Positions 35,938-46,440 are shown, numbered from the stretch's first letter. The stretch: 64,000 bases of DNA from Oryzias latipes (GCF_002234675.1 NC_019862.2:32560134-32624133); one strand, 5' to 3'. Notes: generated by a model from the sequence alone, not told the origin. Program-made: numbers and translations.

Positions 35938-37161
35938 TTAACCACTTGAAACTGACAAGCAGCTGGTTGTGGTGCTCAGTCGGCATTTTCTTGGTGTCTT
36001 CCGGGGCTTGCTGGGGGTGGAAGGCGGGGAGGCCACACTCAGATTCCTGACCTTGCTAAAGCTGTTCCTCAGACTGTCCCTCCTGCTCTCCGAGGTGCTG
36101 CTGGTCTCCTTGGATGTGAAGGTGTCGGGGCGACAGAGGCCGGCCCTCAGGCAGCAGCAGCACAGCAGCTCCGCTATGGCCTTTCTCATGTCACTGCTGC
36201 CCAAGGCGTAGATGATGGGGTTCAGGCCGGAGTTCAGAACAGCCAAAGAGATGCAAAAATCTGCACTGAAAAGGAGGGCACACTGGCGGGACACGCAGAA
36301 AAAGTCCACGATTAACAAGAGGAACAGCGGCCCCCAGCAGAGCATGAAGACTCCCACAATGGTGATGACAGTTTTGAGCAACGCTAGGGAGCGTTTGCGA
36401 CTGCGCTGAGGACCCAGCTGGGCACTCTTGTGCACGTGGCAATAGATGGCACCATAAAGCACGCCGATAGCTAGGAGGATGAGGAAGAAAATGACAAGCG
36501 AGAAGAGAACGTAGGTCTTGGAGTAGAGAGGGAGGAGTGTGGAGCATTCGTCCAGGTTACACACACAGTTCCAGCCCAGCAGAGGCAGGAAGCCAATCGC
36601 CAACGCCAGCGCCCAGCACAGCGCCACCAGGCCATAGATCCGATAGTAGGTGTTCCTGGTTGACTTCTGTGGCAGGGGTGTCATCATGGTGGTGTAACGC
36701 TCCACAGCAATCAGCAGCAAGCTGAAAATGGAGGCCGCCAGGGCCACGAACAGCATGCCCTCCCGGAAGAGCCAGAGCGCCGGCGTGAGTCGGAACGTCT
36801 GCCTGCCAGACATGCAGATGTTGACCAGGTAGGCCGTTCCTGTCAGGAGGTCGCTGAGCGTGATGTTGGCGATGCACACGTAGACCCAGCGGCGACTGTG
36901 GCGGATCCGAGAGATGACAGCCAGCAGCACCAGGAAGTTCTCCAAGACGATGAAGAAGCTGAAGGAGAGGAAGACCGCCATGGAGACGCTGATGTGACTC
37001 TGGGCGCTGGAGAAGGTCCTGTTCTGCAGGCGACCCGTGTGGTTGTAATGCAGCAGAATCACGTAGCTGATGCCCGCGGAGGCGTTCGGGGAAGTGGTGT
37101 TGGGGTAGTTGTACAGATGGGGACAAGAAGACGGCGAGGTGAGGAAGGAGAGGGAATTCAT
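35938..37161 (-). CDS. s1pr4: Sphingosine-1-phosphate receptor 4 (G protein-coupled receptor)
   Basis: A 407-residue seven-helix receptor from ATG 37161 to TAA 35938-35940. From knowledge of the family, it binds extracellular sphingosine-1-phosphate and signals through G proteins at the plasma membrane, mainly in blood and immune cells. What is seen: extracellular N-terminus with NxT/NxS sites near residues 21, 26, 40 and 47 and the family motif HYNHTGRL (38-45); helices near 59-83, 92-113, 133-155, 175-195, 215-240, 262-285 and 300-320; FREG at 132-135, whose Arg-Glu pair contacts the S1P head group in this family; ERY at 154-156 (DRY variant); CWGP at 275-278; NPIIY at 314-318; CCCC at 334-337 (likely palmitoylation); Ser/Thr-rich tail. 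SRRWVY, NITLSDLLTG, SGRQTFRL and LPLLGWNC match S1PR4 better than S1PR1/2/3/5 from memory. The ATG has a purine at -3 and gives the usual family length. The coding region is one exon, as is normal for this family. No breaks are seen. Confidence 0.95.
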   Translation of the reverse strand: MNSLSFLTSPSSCPHLYNYPNTTSPNASAGISYVILLHYNHTGRLQNRTFSSAQSHISVSMAVFLSFSFFIVLENFLVLLAVISRIRHSRRWVYVCIANITLSDLLTGTAYLVNICMSGRQTFRLTPALWLFREGMLFVALAASIFSLLLIAVERYTTMMTPLPQKSTRNTYYRIYGLVALCWALALAIGFLPLLGWNCVCNLDECSTLLPLYSKTYVLFSLVIFFLILLAIGVLYGAIYCHVHKSAQLGPQRSRKRSLALLKTVITIVGVFMLCWGPLFLLLIVDFFCVSRQCALLFSADFCISLAVLNSGLNPIIYALGSSDMRKAIAELLCCCCLRAGLCRPDTFTSKETSSTSESRRDSLRNSFSKVRNLSVASPPSTPSKPRKTPRKCRLSTTTSCLSVSSG

Positions 37162-37290
37162 GGCAAGAAGTGAGCGGGTCCGGATGGAGGTTGCTGGTGA
37201 ACCGAGCCGCACAGAGACGAGTGCAGCACTCCTGTGTTCAACAGGCTGTTCCACTCTGACCACTGGTGCTCGCCGCTGACGCAACCACAC
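37162..37290 (-). other. s1pr4: s1pr4 coding-exon 5' part: 5'UTR or in-frame N-terminal extension
   Basis: A strong splice acceptor (long pyrimidine run, then CTCTTCACAG) lies just upstream on the minus strand at 37291-37310, so this exon most likely begins at 37290. The 129 bases before the ATG are open in the same frame as the receptor (43 codons starting GTG-TGG). Read as 5'UTR this is ordinary for S1P receptors; read as coding it would need the ATG of the candidate upstream exon at 38593-38691. An Arg/Val-rich stretch with no signal peptide is encoded, so UTR is my preferred reading. Confidence 0.6.
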
Positions 37291-38592
37291 CTGTGAAGAG
37301 AAAAAAACGGGTTGGCTTTATCTCCATGGCAACCATTTTATTTTTTGGTCACCTGGGGGTGACGAACAGTTCTATGTAGTTTTTACAAGAATCGGCAAAA
37401 GTAAACTTTTGGATTTCCTCGGCAACAGAGTTTTTTTGTTAGCCACGCCTACATTCCTAATATGTTCATATAAAATGTCATATTGTTTTAGCTTGAGCCA
37501 ACGACTAATTTATAAATTTTTACAATATTCCAATAACAAATGTGCGAGCAACAAGGATACGCCGCTTTTTAGAGCTCGCCACGCCATCGCTGTTCAAGAT
37601 CTACAAACTTTAATTCCAACATTCATCCCAATGATGCTCAAGGAGTTACGAGGCAGGAGATGGAATTCCCTCTGTAGAAGGCACTGAAGGGATTTTTGTT
37701 CAAGATCACAACTCTTTCCTGAGGTCAAAGGTCAACGAAGCTTTGAATTTCGTAAAGATCGCTGGAAAAAAGTCTTCTTTTCCCATGGGGGGTGTACCAC
37801 TGGCGACTTGGTCCTGTGCCCCTCCCCATAAATATTTCAAACCTTTAGTAGATTTGGAATTTGTTTTGACCCCTTTAGGAGTTGTGTACCTGTGATGTCA
37901 TCATTTTAGGGAGGGGGGGGGTCGTTCTATATGTCAAAAATTCCTTTTTTTACTGGTTACTAGGTGCATGCAAATTTCTGTGACGGGGTGAAATTTCTGT
38001 GGTAAGAAAGAAGAAATGCGAAAGGATGGGGTCCTTGGCGTCCAGAACAGAGTTAGCCTGAAACCTCCTGTGTTCACGGAGCGAGAGGGTCGCTTCAGTC
38101 TACGTTTAAAGGCATTTAAAAGGCAGTTAAAGCCCCCTCTGTGTGCCCCAATCCTCAACTGTCTGTGGTTAACACAGGATGAGCAAACAGCGAGGGCATT
38201 TAAATAAACACGTGGGGAAAACGCTCCACGTGGTTTTTGCAAAAACACAGAAAAACCTCCAAAGTTTGGTTCAGATTATTAATGTAGATTTAACATTTGA
38301 CAAATCACTTACACATCAACAACTGATCAAAATGACAGTTTTCTTCTACTTTCCTCTGAAAATCCCATTCATCAAAATCAACAAGATGAGAATTCATTAT
38401 TTTCTATGTACTTTTTTTTAAAAGACATGACAATTTTTGTTTGTTTTTTTAGATAAAATGACACTAAATTGTTTTTTTCTATTTAATTGCTGTAAATGAT
38501 GTCATCAAATCTATAACAGGTCATTTCAAACTGAAATCTAGGAAACATCCAGACTAGTGAGGTGACACTTGATGAGCAGTGGAAGTACTTAC
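37291..38592 (-). other. Probable s1pr4 intron 1
   Basis: About 1.3 kb between the candidate donor (38592) and the strong acceptor (37291). It is AT-rich, with a G run at 37911-37921 and no recognisable coding or repeat module. It depends on the candidate exon 1 being real. Confidence 0.4.
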
Positions 38593-38595
38593 TCT

Positions 38596-38633
<38 letters not shown>

Positions 38634-38700
38634 ATGCTGAGTGTGACAGCAACCTGCTGCTGGCTGCAGGTTGCTGCAGCTCATTCTTCATAGGGAAGTA
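38593..38700 (-). other. Candidate s1pr4 exon 1 with (CAG)11 tract and donor site
   Basis: On the minus strand a close-to-consensus donor (CCAGA|GTAAGT) sits at 38592/38593, 1.3 kb upstream of the s1pr4 acceptor. The sequence before it holds (CTG)11 on the plus strand (38598-38630). An ATG at 38691 opens 33 codons that run exactly to the donor, including a poly-alanine run. Joined to the acceptor at 37290, this frame continues without a stop into the receptor. No TATA box is seen; a CCACACCC (KLF-type) box lies at 38723-38730 on the plus strand. The upstream end is unknown (38700 is nominal). S1P receptors commonly have a non-coding first exon, so this is a plausible one, but transcription is not shown by sequence alone. 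Confidence 0.4.
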
Positions 38701-41700
38701 GGCAGTGGGTTAGGTTAAACGACCACACCCAATTCAAAGCAGCACATGCACAAGTGCACCTCTAGCACAGACTGACACTTCAGTTTGATCAAATGAGACT
38801 CAGAAAACAGGAGAGTTGGGCCGTAAATTACAATAAAAAGCTCAAAAATGGCTTGACAGCATATTAAGAAAATGCACAAAAATAGATTTTGATGCCAATA
38901 AGCATCATATAGTATTGCTCAAGCTGGACGGTAGTGACTTGTGTGGGAAATTCTGTTTCAAAAGACAGTTTTCAATGTTTTGTAAAGTGTCGTGGCTCAA
39001 TATTTTTAAGGATATGTTGCAAGACTTTCACTTACATCTACAAGGCAATAGCACACGGATAAAGCTTTCTCACAAAGGCCTCACATTTTGAATTCTTTTC
39101 TTTTTTTACCTCAGCGTTTCTCAGAAAGTGCACGAGAAAAACAGGAACTCCCAATCAAATTTGAAAGACGCCCCTCCCTGCAGATAGAGGGTTTCATATG
39201 TCTCATCCCGCAGCTGTGGTGGTTGCTTTGGGTCTGCAGGCCGGCCGCAGGCATGGCTCATACTGTCATCATGCATGGCACACTGCACAGCAGGGATCCC
39301 TCAACCATCAACAAGCACATTTCACAAGGCAGGCGGGTCATTCGGGGAGAATGGAACCACTTTGGACGTCTTCATTAACGGAGAACAGATTCAGACAAAC
39401 CAAACCCCAGGATTTGGAAAGAATGCTCAAAAATCAGCAAAACTTGAATTTGTGGTGAACACATGTGGCCTTTATTAAAGGACTTTACAGATTTATGCTA
39501 GTAAAGTTCAGCCTATGAACTGTGAAGTTTGTAATGTTGAAAACAGAACTGAAACATGTCAAATGCAACCTTTATCTAAATGCTCAAAAGTCAAAGCATC
39601 TCTGTGCATTTCAAAGCAGATCAGAGTGAAACTGATTGTCATGATTGCAATTAAATAAGTTTAAATCAAACATCAGTTTTACTGAGGATAAAAAACATAT
39701 TTTTGAAATAAAAAAGGCATAAAATGTCTGCCGTTTCCCTAAAATTATTTAGGTCCAAAAGCCAAACAAAAGAATCCTTATCCTTTTCAAAAGCGTCACA
39801 CATTGGTTGTTACTGAAGAATGACTAAACTTAAGAAGGACAAGACAAGCTAAAGCAACAAAAGGTGAAAAAAACACCCATGACTGTTGAAAACGCCCTGC
39901 TCTGAAAATATAACTTTAAACAGTTCTGCAACCGCAAGGTTTAACCACAAGCATGGGCGTGTGCTCATGGAGAAGGTAGACCTCTGCAGCGGGTTTACAT
40001 CCCCGCGGAGGAAAGGACGACTGTTCGCTTCTCGTTGTTGTTCTGGAGGCTGACAGCTGTGTGCAGGGCGACCTTGGGTTCCTTGAAAGGCGCCTAACAA
40101 ATAAAATGTATTATTATTATTATTAAAGATGGAGAGCAGGTAGATGAAAAATCCAGAAGAGCCTCTTCTCCATCCCTGAGCATCTCACTGGTTTTACAGG
40201 TTCAAAAACACAAACGCGTGTTCTTTTCCCCTGTAGGGTGAAAGTCAGCCACATCCATGATTCTGTAACCCTTGGATTGACTTCAGCAGCATGAATCGTG
40301 TTTTCTGCATCCTTCCATCAGCCTCCCGTGTTGTTGGTGGTGTTCTGCTCCACCCTTTGTCGGCTCAGTGAAGTTTGATGTCATTTGCACGGCTGCAGAG
40401 TCCAGGGCTGTGGGCTCTGACTGCATCACCTGATTCTTGCAGCTTTGAGCCTTTTGGTGCACTTGGGGTGGGGTGCTTTTGCATGAGTCATTTACCTGAT
40501 GTTTGGTTTACAGACACATTTTCTTGAAAACTCTGGGGGACAAATATATTCTTGAAAGAGGATCTTAGGGGAAATCCCACAGACTGACGTTTTCAAACCA
40601 TTGATATTTAAACCTCTGTTTGGTTTGAGGGAAATACTGTAAAATGCAAATTTGTTGCAGTTTTAATCAAAATACATTGGTTACACTTGCAATAAAAAAT
40701 ACATGTGTGGCTTAACTTGGTTGTTAATTATACAAATGATTCCTACAGAACAAAAATGTCCTTTAATTTCTGCATTTTTTGGTGTTGTTTTGTAGAATAA
40801 CATCAGCGACTGTGTGGAGAGCTCACCTGTGACAGAAGCACCTGTGCAATGGTGGTGGATTCCTATCTGTCAAAAAAAAACTAAATAAAAACGGATTTTA
40901 AGATGAAGATTATTCATTTTCAGCTGTTTGAAAACTCCTTCTTTAGCAAAGGAATAAAATTAGCTAGAAGTGACATCAAACTTTACGCTGTTTGTTATGC
41001 TTCTAAATTTAAGACAAAAGTCCACGCTGGACTGAAAATGTTATTAAGGAGGTAATTTCATTTAGTTCCTATTTTAGGGAAGGCAGCAGGAGTTGAGGGA
41101 GGAAAAGAAAATGAAAACAAGAGTCTGAATGTTTTTTTAAAAAGCAGGTTGGGGGGTTTCTCACCTGTGCATGCACTAATGAAGCAGATTTCATTGATGA
41201 TAGAAAATGGAAACTTGAAAATAAAAGCATTCAGTCTGTGAAAGATATGAAACTCATCTTTATTCAAACCTCCAAACAAAGCTGGTGCAGCGAAAACATG
41301 ACAACTTAAACTGTTATAAATCACGCATTAGAACTAATTAACTGCGAATGTGAGTTCTATTTATCGTTCATTACTAAAATATTTAGGGAAACTGCTTATT
41401 TTCGTGTTGATTGTCAGGTAAATACACTAAATCACATAGTGACACAATTTATCAAAATGAAGCTCAATTTAATTCATGTAAAATGTACTTTGTCTGACAT
41501 TACTGTAAAGTATGGATTAAATTAATTTTCATGTTGTGCAGGAAGATTTCATTGAAAAATGCTGGCGTTCTTGTTGGTTAAAGGGCGACACCGCGTGGCT
41601 GTAGGGGGTATTGCAGCCCTTCGTTTGTCAGAGCAAAGTGGAGCAGAAAACAGACTTTATAAATATACACTCTTTCCAAAAATGTAGAATATCATGTAAA

Positions 41701-42180
41701 AATGTATTCATTTCTATAATTCCTTTTAAAAAATCCAACTTTCATAGAATTTAGATTCAGGATCCACTGTTTACAGTCATAGATTTCAAGTATGTATTTG
41801 TTAATTGTATTGTAGTAATGTGTATTTAAATTAAGGTTCCAGCTTATTAATATGAAAATATGGTGTTTGATTATTTTTCTTTTGGAAAAGTTCTGTATTT
41901 CAGACCTTGACTCGTCAGTCTGGAGCACTTGTTGCCGTGTTTCTGCATCCCAGCGTCTGCAGTCTTGAGTCGCTCTGCCTCTTTCTACGTTAAAGGTTTG
42001 TTTTTCTGGCTGCACCTTTTCTATGAAGACCATCTCTGACCACAGTTCTCTGGAAAGTTAGAGGATGGGCCTGCATCCAACTGGTTCCTGCTGGTTCTGA
42101 TGGACCCGGACATTGTAGGCTCGATGTGTCTTTCTTCTGCTGCATGGAGGTTCTTTTGTTTTCATGCTCCTCCGTGTTTC
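38701..42180. other. Unannotated intergenic stretch upstream of s1pr4
   Basis: This is part of the shared upstream region between the two divergent genes. Overlapping open frames at 39088-39478 (with an acceptor-like TTTTTTTACCTCAG at 39100-39113) do not resemble a family I know. A short (ATT)n lies near 40110-40126. A CACCGCGTGG-containing segment near 41585-41600 is unexplained. Confidence 0.5.
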
Positions 42181-42849
42181 TTAAACCTTGTGCTATCTTA
42201 GATGACCCCCCCCCCCCCCTTCCATTGACGTGTTCTCACTACCATGACAAAGGTGGATAAAGGTGGAAAGATTTCATGTAATCCATGGACACCAGTGAAG
42301 ATCACAAATCACTGAAGAAAAAGGGTCAGAGCACTGTCTAGTGCGGGGGTGTCAAACTCATTTTCCCAGAGGGCCACATCAGCATAGCGGCTGTCCTCAA
42401 AGGGCCAGATTTGACTTATACATGTAACTAACTTGTACTGACAAATAAAAGTAACTACTCCTTAATGTGAAATAACTCATTATTTATTCATTATAACTTT
42501 TTGAAGTGACAATTACAGTTGCATAGAAACAAATGTTAGCTTGTTACTTTAGCATAAATCCTTTAACATTTGATTCTGTTAGGTTAGGTTACATGGACAG
42601 TGTTTAAGTCCTAAAGGTTAGTTGCCCAATCCGATAGTTTAAGTACAATTCCCCCTAGATATGAATAAATACACACCAATTTTTCATTTTATTTTAAGAA
42701 ATTAAAAACTTTTATGCTCTTGCGGGCCACAGAAAATGACATGGAGGGCCACATTTGGCCCCCAGGCCTTGAGTTTGACACATGTGGCCTAGTGGGTCTA
42801 GATGACCCAACTCCCACTGTTAAAGTGCCTAGGATAGCACAAGGGTTAA
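42181..42849 (+). mobile_element. TTAA-flanked MITE (piggyBac-like), copy 3, split by a hAT
   Basis: The left end TTAAACCTTGTGCTATCTTA and the right end CCTAGGATAGCACAAGGGTT+AA match the inverted ends of copies 1 and 2. The orientation is that of copy 1; the homopolymer is 14 C. The element's CTGTCTAGTGGGTCTAGATG segment, intact in copy 1, is interrupted at 42343 by the nested element. Confidence 0.92.
42344..42786. mobile_element. Non-autonomous hAT nested in the MITE
   Basis: It starts CGGGGGTGTCAAACTC and ends GAGTTTGACACATGTG (inverted repeats), with AGAGGGCCACAT / GAGGGCCACATTTGGCCC near the ends, a familiar vertebrate hAT-MITE layout. The flanks GTCTAGTG (42336-42343) and GCCTAGTG (42787-42794) are the 8-bp target duplication with one mismatch. 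The interior (443 bp in all) is AT-rich and non-coding. Confidence 0.9.
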
Positions 42850-43304
42850 TGCATCTTCAAAAGATCTTTAACATCTGAAAAGCTCAGTCTGCTGTGAAAT
42901 TCTTCTCTGCTACAGATGTTGCTGATGCGGCAGAAACTGTCTTTCAGCAGAGTTTAGCCGCTCCTTTCACACATCTGCTTCTGCTTCAGTTCATGACTGA
43001 ATTCCACTTGTGGGTCATGGATGACCATAAGCACCTGTTTGCTATACCTGGTTGATCACCTGACAATTAACATACGAAATCCCGGCTTTGTGCAACTTGA
43101 CCTAAAAGAACTGATGCTAGTTTGATGACAAAGGTGGAAACACGTGACATTGACTTGATTTTCATGTTTCTTTTGTTTGCTCACTTTGCATTTTGTAAAA
43201 AACATCAAACAACAGTTATTTCTGTTTTTAAAGTATTTCTTGTTGAAAGTGCTAGATTCCCGTGCACAGAACTGCATATTGAATGCACACAAATCAAATG
43301 AATT

Positions 43305-43375
43305 CAAATCAAGCACTTTTCATACTTATGTAACACAAAGTGCTTTACATAGTAAAAGCATTTTTTAATTTAAAA
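43305..43375 (+). repeat. Repeat fragment (AGCACTTTTCATAC...AAAGTGCTTTACAT)
   Basis: AAGCACTTTTCATACTTATG followed by ACACAAAGTGCTTTACAT is a common fish interspersed motif, related in layout to the block at 60532. Confidence 0.45.
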
Positions 43376-43536
43376 AACAAAATTCAGTTAAAAACCAGAG
43401 GCGGGTAGGAAGGTAGGGTGGATGGATGGATAGGTAATAGGGTGGAACGATTCATGTTAACAGCAATTCAATTCCCATCATAATATGTGGTTGACGATAG
43501 TATTCCTAGTCATTATTGATTCATTTTAAACTGTCC

Positions 43537-44544
43537 GATCCTCTGACCTAAAGTGGATCCAGATCCTCTGTCCTAAAGTGGATCCAGATCCTCTGCCCTA
43601 AAGTGGATCCAGATCCTCTGACCTAAAGTGGATCCAGATCCTCTGACCTAAAGTGGATCCAGATCCTCTGACCTAAAGTGGATCCAGATCCTCTGTCCTA
43701 AAGTGGATCCAGATCCTCTGACCTAAAGTGGATCCAGATCCTCTGACCTAAAGTGGATCCAGATCCTCTGACCTAAAGTGGATCCAGATCCTCTGACCTA
43801 AAGTGGATCCAGATCCTCTGTCCTAAAGTGGATCCAGATCCTCTGACCTAAAGTGGATCCAGATCCTCTGACCTAAAGTGGATCCAGATCCTCTGTCCTA
43901 AAGTGGATCCAGATCCTCTGACCTAAAGTGGATCCAGATCCTCTGACCTAAAGTGAATCCAGATCCTCTGACCTAAATTGGATCTAGATCCTCTGACCTA
44001 AAGTGGATCCAGATCCTCTGACCTAAAGTGGATCCAGATCCTCTGACCTAAAGTGGATCCAGATCCTCTGACCTAAAGTGGATCCAGATCCTCTGACCTA
44101 AAGTGGATCCAGATCCTCTGACTTAAAGTGGATCCAGATCCTCTGACCTAAAGTGGATCCAGATCCTCTGACCTAAAGTGGATCCAGATCCTCTGACCTA
44201 GAGTGGATCCAGATCCTCTGTCCTAAAGTGGATCCAGATCCTCTGACCTAAAGTGGATCCAGATCCTCTGACCTAAATTGGATCCAGATCCTCTGACCTA
44301 AAGTGGATCCAGATCCTCTGTCCTAAAGTGGATCCAGATCCTCTGACCTAAAGTGGATCCAGATCCTCTGTCCTAAAGTGGATCCAGATCCTCTGACCTA
44401 AAGTGGATCCAGATCCTCTGACCTAAAGTGGATCCAGATCCTCTGACCTAAAGTGGATCCAGATCCTCTGTCCTAAAGTGGATCCAGATCCTCTGACCTA
44501 AAGTGGATCCAGATCCTCTGACCTAAAGTGGATCCAGATCCTCT
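43537..44544. repeat. 25-bp minisatellite, about 40 copies
   Basis: The unit AGATCCTCTGACCTAAAGTGGATCC is repeated with a steady 25-base period for about 1 kb. Almost all variation is at one site (CTCTG followed by A or T, once C), plus scattered single changes (AAATTG, AGTGAATCC, GATCTAG, ACTTAAAG, TAGAGTGG). Nearly every unit holds GGATCC. No spacer sequence is present, so it is not a CRISPR. Confidence 0.98.
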
Positions 44545-45470
44545 TCATCCAAACTTCCAGCAGTGAGACTCAGACAGAAATTCCTGCTACTGAACAGTTT
44601 TCCAGATTCTTGGATTTCTTCCAGATCATCAAGTTAATGAAATCTGTGTCCAAACCAACCAGTAAACTAGAATGAATGTCAAATCCATTCACATGTTAGT
44701 TTCCTAAAGTTCACCACTGTTGTTTTTCCACATCCAAAGAATCCAAAGGGAACATTCTTAGAACATTCTAGACACTGGATGGTCACATGACTTTATTCAC
44801 AGTCTGTCCACACGTTGGACTGGAATGATGGACTGATCCGTGTTGATGACATCACACGTGTTGTCTGCTGTGATTGGTGGTTTTTTAACAATAATCCTGC
44901 TGTACCTCAGTCCAGATGGTATTTTCCCACATCGCTTATCAGTTTATCAGTTTGGTTGAATTGATTTGTAAGTTGCCTCAGACAGATCGATCTGGTTGGA
45001 TCGTAGGAATGCAATTGATTAATTGATTAAGTTGATCAGTCGTCACTCTTCTAAAAAGTAAGCAAATAAAATTAATAAACAAACCTGAATAGGTGGATAT
45101 AAGTCACTAAGATTGCAATAAATAGATAAAAAGATCAAATCAAATGAGTAGAAAAAAATCATGAATACATTAAAGAATTTATATCAAATAAATATATTTC
45201 GAAATTTCAGCTAGAAGCTAGATTAAAAAGGGAGGTTTTGAGCCTTACTTTAAAAACATTTATATGAAGTTAGACCAATAAATATTACTACTATTACTAC
45301 TAAACGATTTAAAGGTTCTATTTATGTTTTTAAAGCTTCAATTTAGTTGGATAAATGCATATAAGCATAGAGTATTATTTAAGAACGTAATATTTACTGA
45401 TTTGAAGCTATTCAACAGTACAATTATGAACCAAAAATGTTTATTGGTATGTTTTTTGTAACAGAAGGGG
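44545..45470. other. Unannotated stretch between two tandem arrays
   Basis: AT-rich, no gene or repeat recognised. Confidence 0.5.
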
Positions 45471-45680
45471 ACGCGTCTCAGTACCGCTATGATCCTTAAG
45501 GGGCGCTGTCCTGTAACTAACGCGCCTCAGTACCGCTATGATCCTGAAGGGGCGCTGTCCTCTAACCTACGCGTCTCAGTACCGCTATGATCCTGAAGGG
45601 GCGCTGTCCTGTAACTAACGCGTCTCAGTACCGCTATGATCCTCCAGGGGGCGCTGTCCTCTAACCTACGCGTCCCAGCA
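45471..45680. repeat. 49-bp tandem repeat, four copies, abutting the promoter
   Basis: Units begin at 45471, 45520, 45569 and 45618, with a partial fifth at 45668. Each starts ACGCGTCTCAG or close, contains TACCGCTATGATCC and GGGGCGCTGTCCT, and is CpG-rich. Unit tails alternate between GTAACTA and CTAACCT, so the real period may be a 98-bp dimer. The array ends about 40 bases before the CpG-rich leader. Confidence 0.9.
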
Positions 45681-45689
45681 ACAGGGCGC

Positions 45690-46440
45690 CGTCATTGCTC
45701 AGAATCTGCCTTTTCCTCAACTTTTTGTCCGCCGCTGTTATTAGGACGAGCGGAAGGGAAGTAGCGGCAGGCTAGCGCCGGTTAGCCGGTGGAAGCGATT
45801 TCTGGTTGGAAACATTCAGCTGTTTTTAAAGCCGTCCTTTTTTAGTCTTTTCTTTGGAAACGACTTCGTCTGACATTTTCCCTCAACGGAAAGGATGCGA
45901 GTTCGCCCCCGGCCGCCTCGGTGTTGGCTCCAGCGACCCTCCAGCTTGACAACACCGAGCTTTGTGTGACTCTCCCGGGACTTCTTCGTTTGGGACGAGG
46001 CAGCCTTCGGTCAACGGAGGAGCGGAGACCCGGGAGACGCTCCGACCGGCTCTGAAAGCGTTTTTATATAGTTTCCAACGGTCGCGGGCAGAACCGAGGA
46101 CTCCAGCAGGACAATGAGACAACGACCCGTAGAAGAAGGTATGTCGGTGAAAAAAAGCTTCTAGTTTTCTTTTCTGTAGAATTTCATAGAAATGTGCAGT
46201 TTATGCGGAAATAAGTAGCGGCATTCAGAGCCCGGTCTGCTCTAGGAAGTGGCTGAAAGTAGCTTTGCTTAGATCTTCGGGGCGATCCCGGAGGTTGTCG
46301 GTGCGATGACGGTCCAGTCTGCTGGTCAGTGACGCACGGTGGGAAGGTCCCGGTCCCGGTCCCGGTCCCGGCTGTAATCTGCACCAAACCTGGACTGTTC
46401 CTGTTGGTGTTGGGACCATAAAGGCACACAATGACCCCGT
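45690..46440 (+). promoter_or_regulatory. CpG-island promoter and 5'UTR of a plus-strand gene
   Basis: This is the most CpG-dense and GC-rich stretch in the window, against AT-rich flanks. It contains repeated CGG/GCG and CCCGGG motifs, no clear TATA box, a long leader without splice-like interruptions and an ATG followed by a consensus donor at 46138/46139. A short upstream reading frame opens at ATG 45895 and stops before the main ATG. Just inside the intron lies GGTCCC repeated about four times (near 46346-46370). The pattern is that of a vertebrate housekeeping or developmental promoter. Confidence 0.7.
46114..46138 (+). CDS. First coding exon of an unidentified gene (MRQRPVEE...)
   Basis: ATG at 46114 with A at -3 starts eight codons (MRQRPVEE) plus one base, ending at AAG|GTATGT, a near-perfect splice donor at 46139. 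It sits at the 3' edge of the CpG-rich block, where a first coding exon is expected. Eight residues are too few to name the gene, and I did not recognise the start. No convincing second exon was found on the plus strand from 46.2 to 64 kb, so the first intron is probably longer than 17.8 kb, as in many regulatory genes. An upstream ATG at 45895 could act as a translational regulator. Alternative: a non-coding first exon in which this ATG is not used. Confidence 0.5.

Noticed and set aside
36557-37126. 189-codon open frame on the minus strand
   Set aside because: It lies wholly inside s1pr4 in another frame; the receptor frame has all GPCR motifs and this one has none.
39088-39478. Three overlapping plus frames after an acceptor-like site
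   Set aside because: No frame is preferred and no family is recognised; the acceptor alone is not enough for an exon call.
43537-44544. CRISPR-like regular repeat
   Set aside because: Head-to-tail 25-bp units without spacers in a vertebrate genome: a minisatellite.
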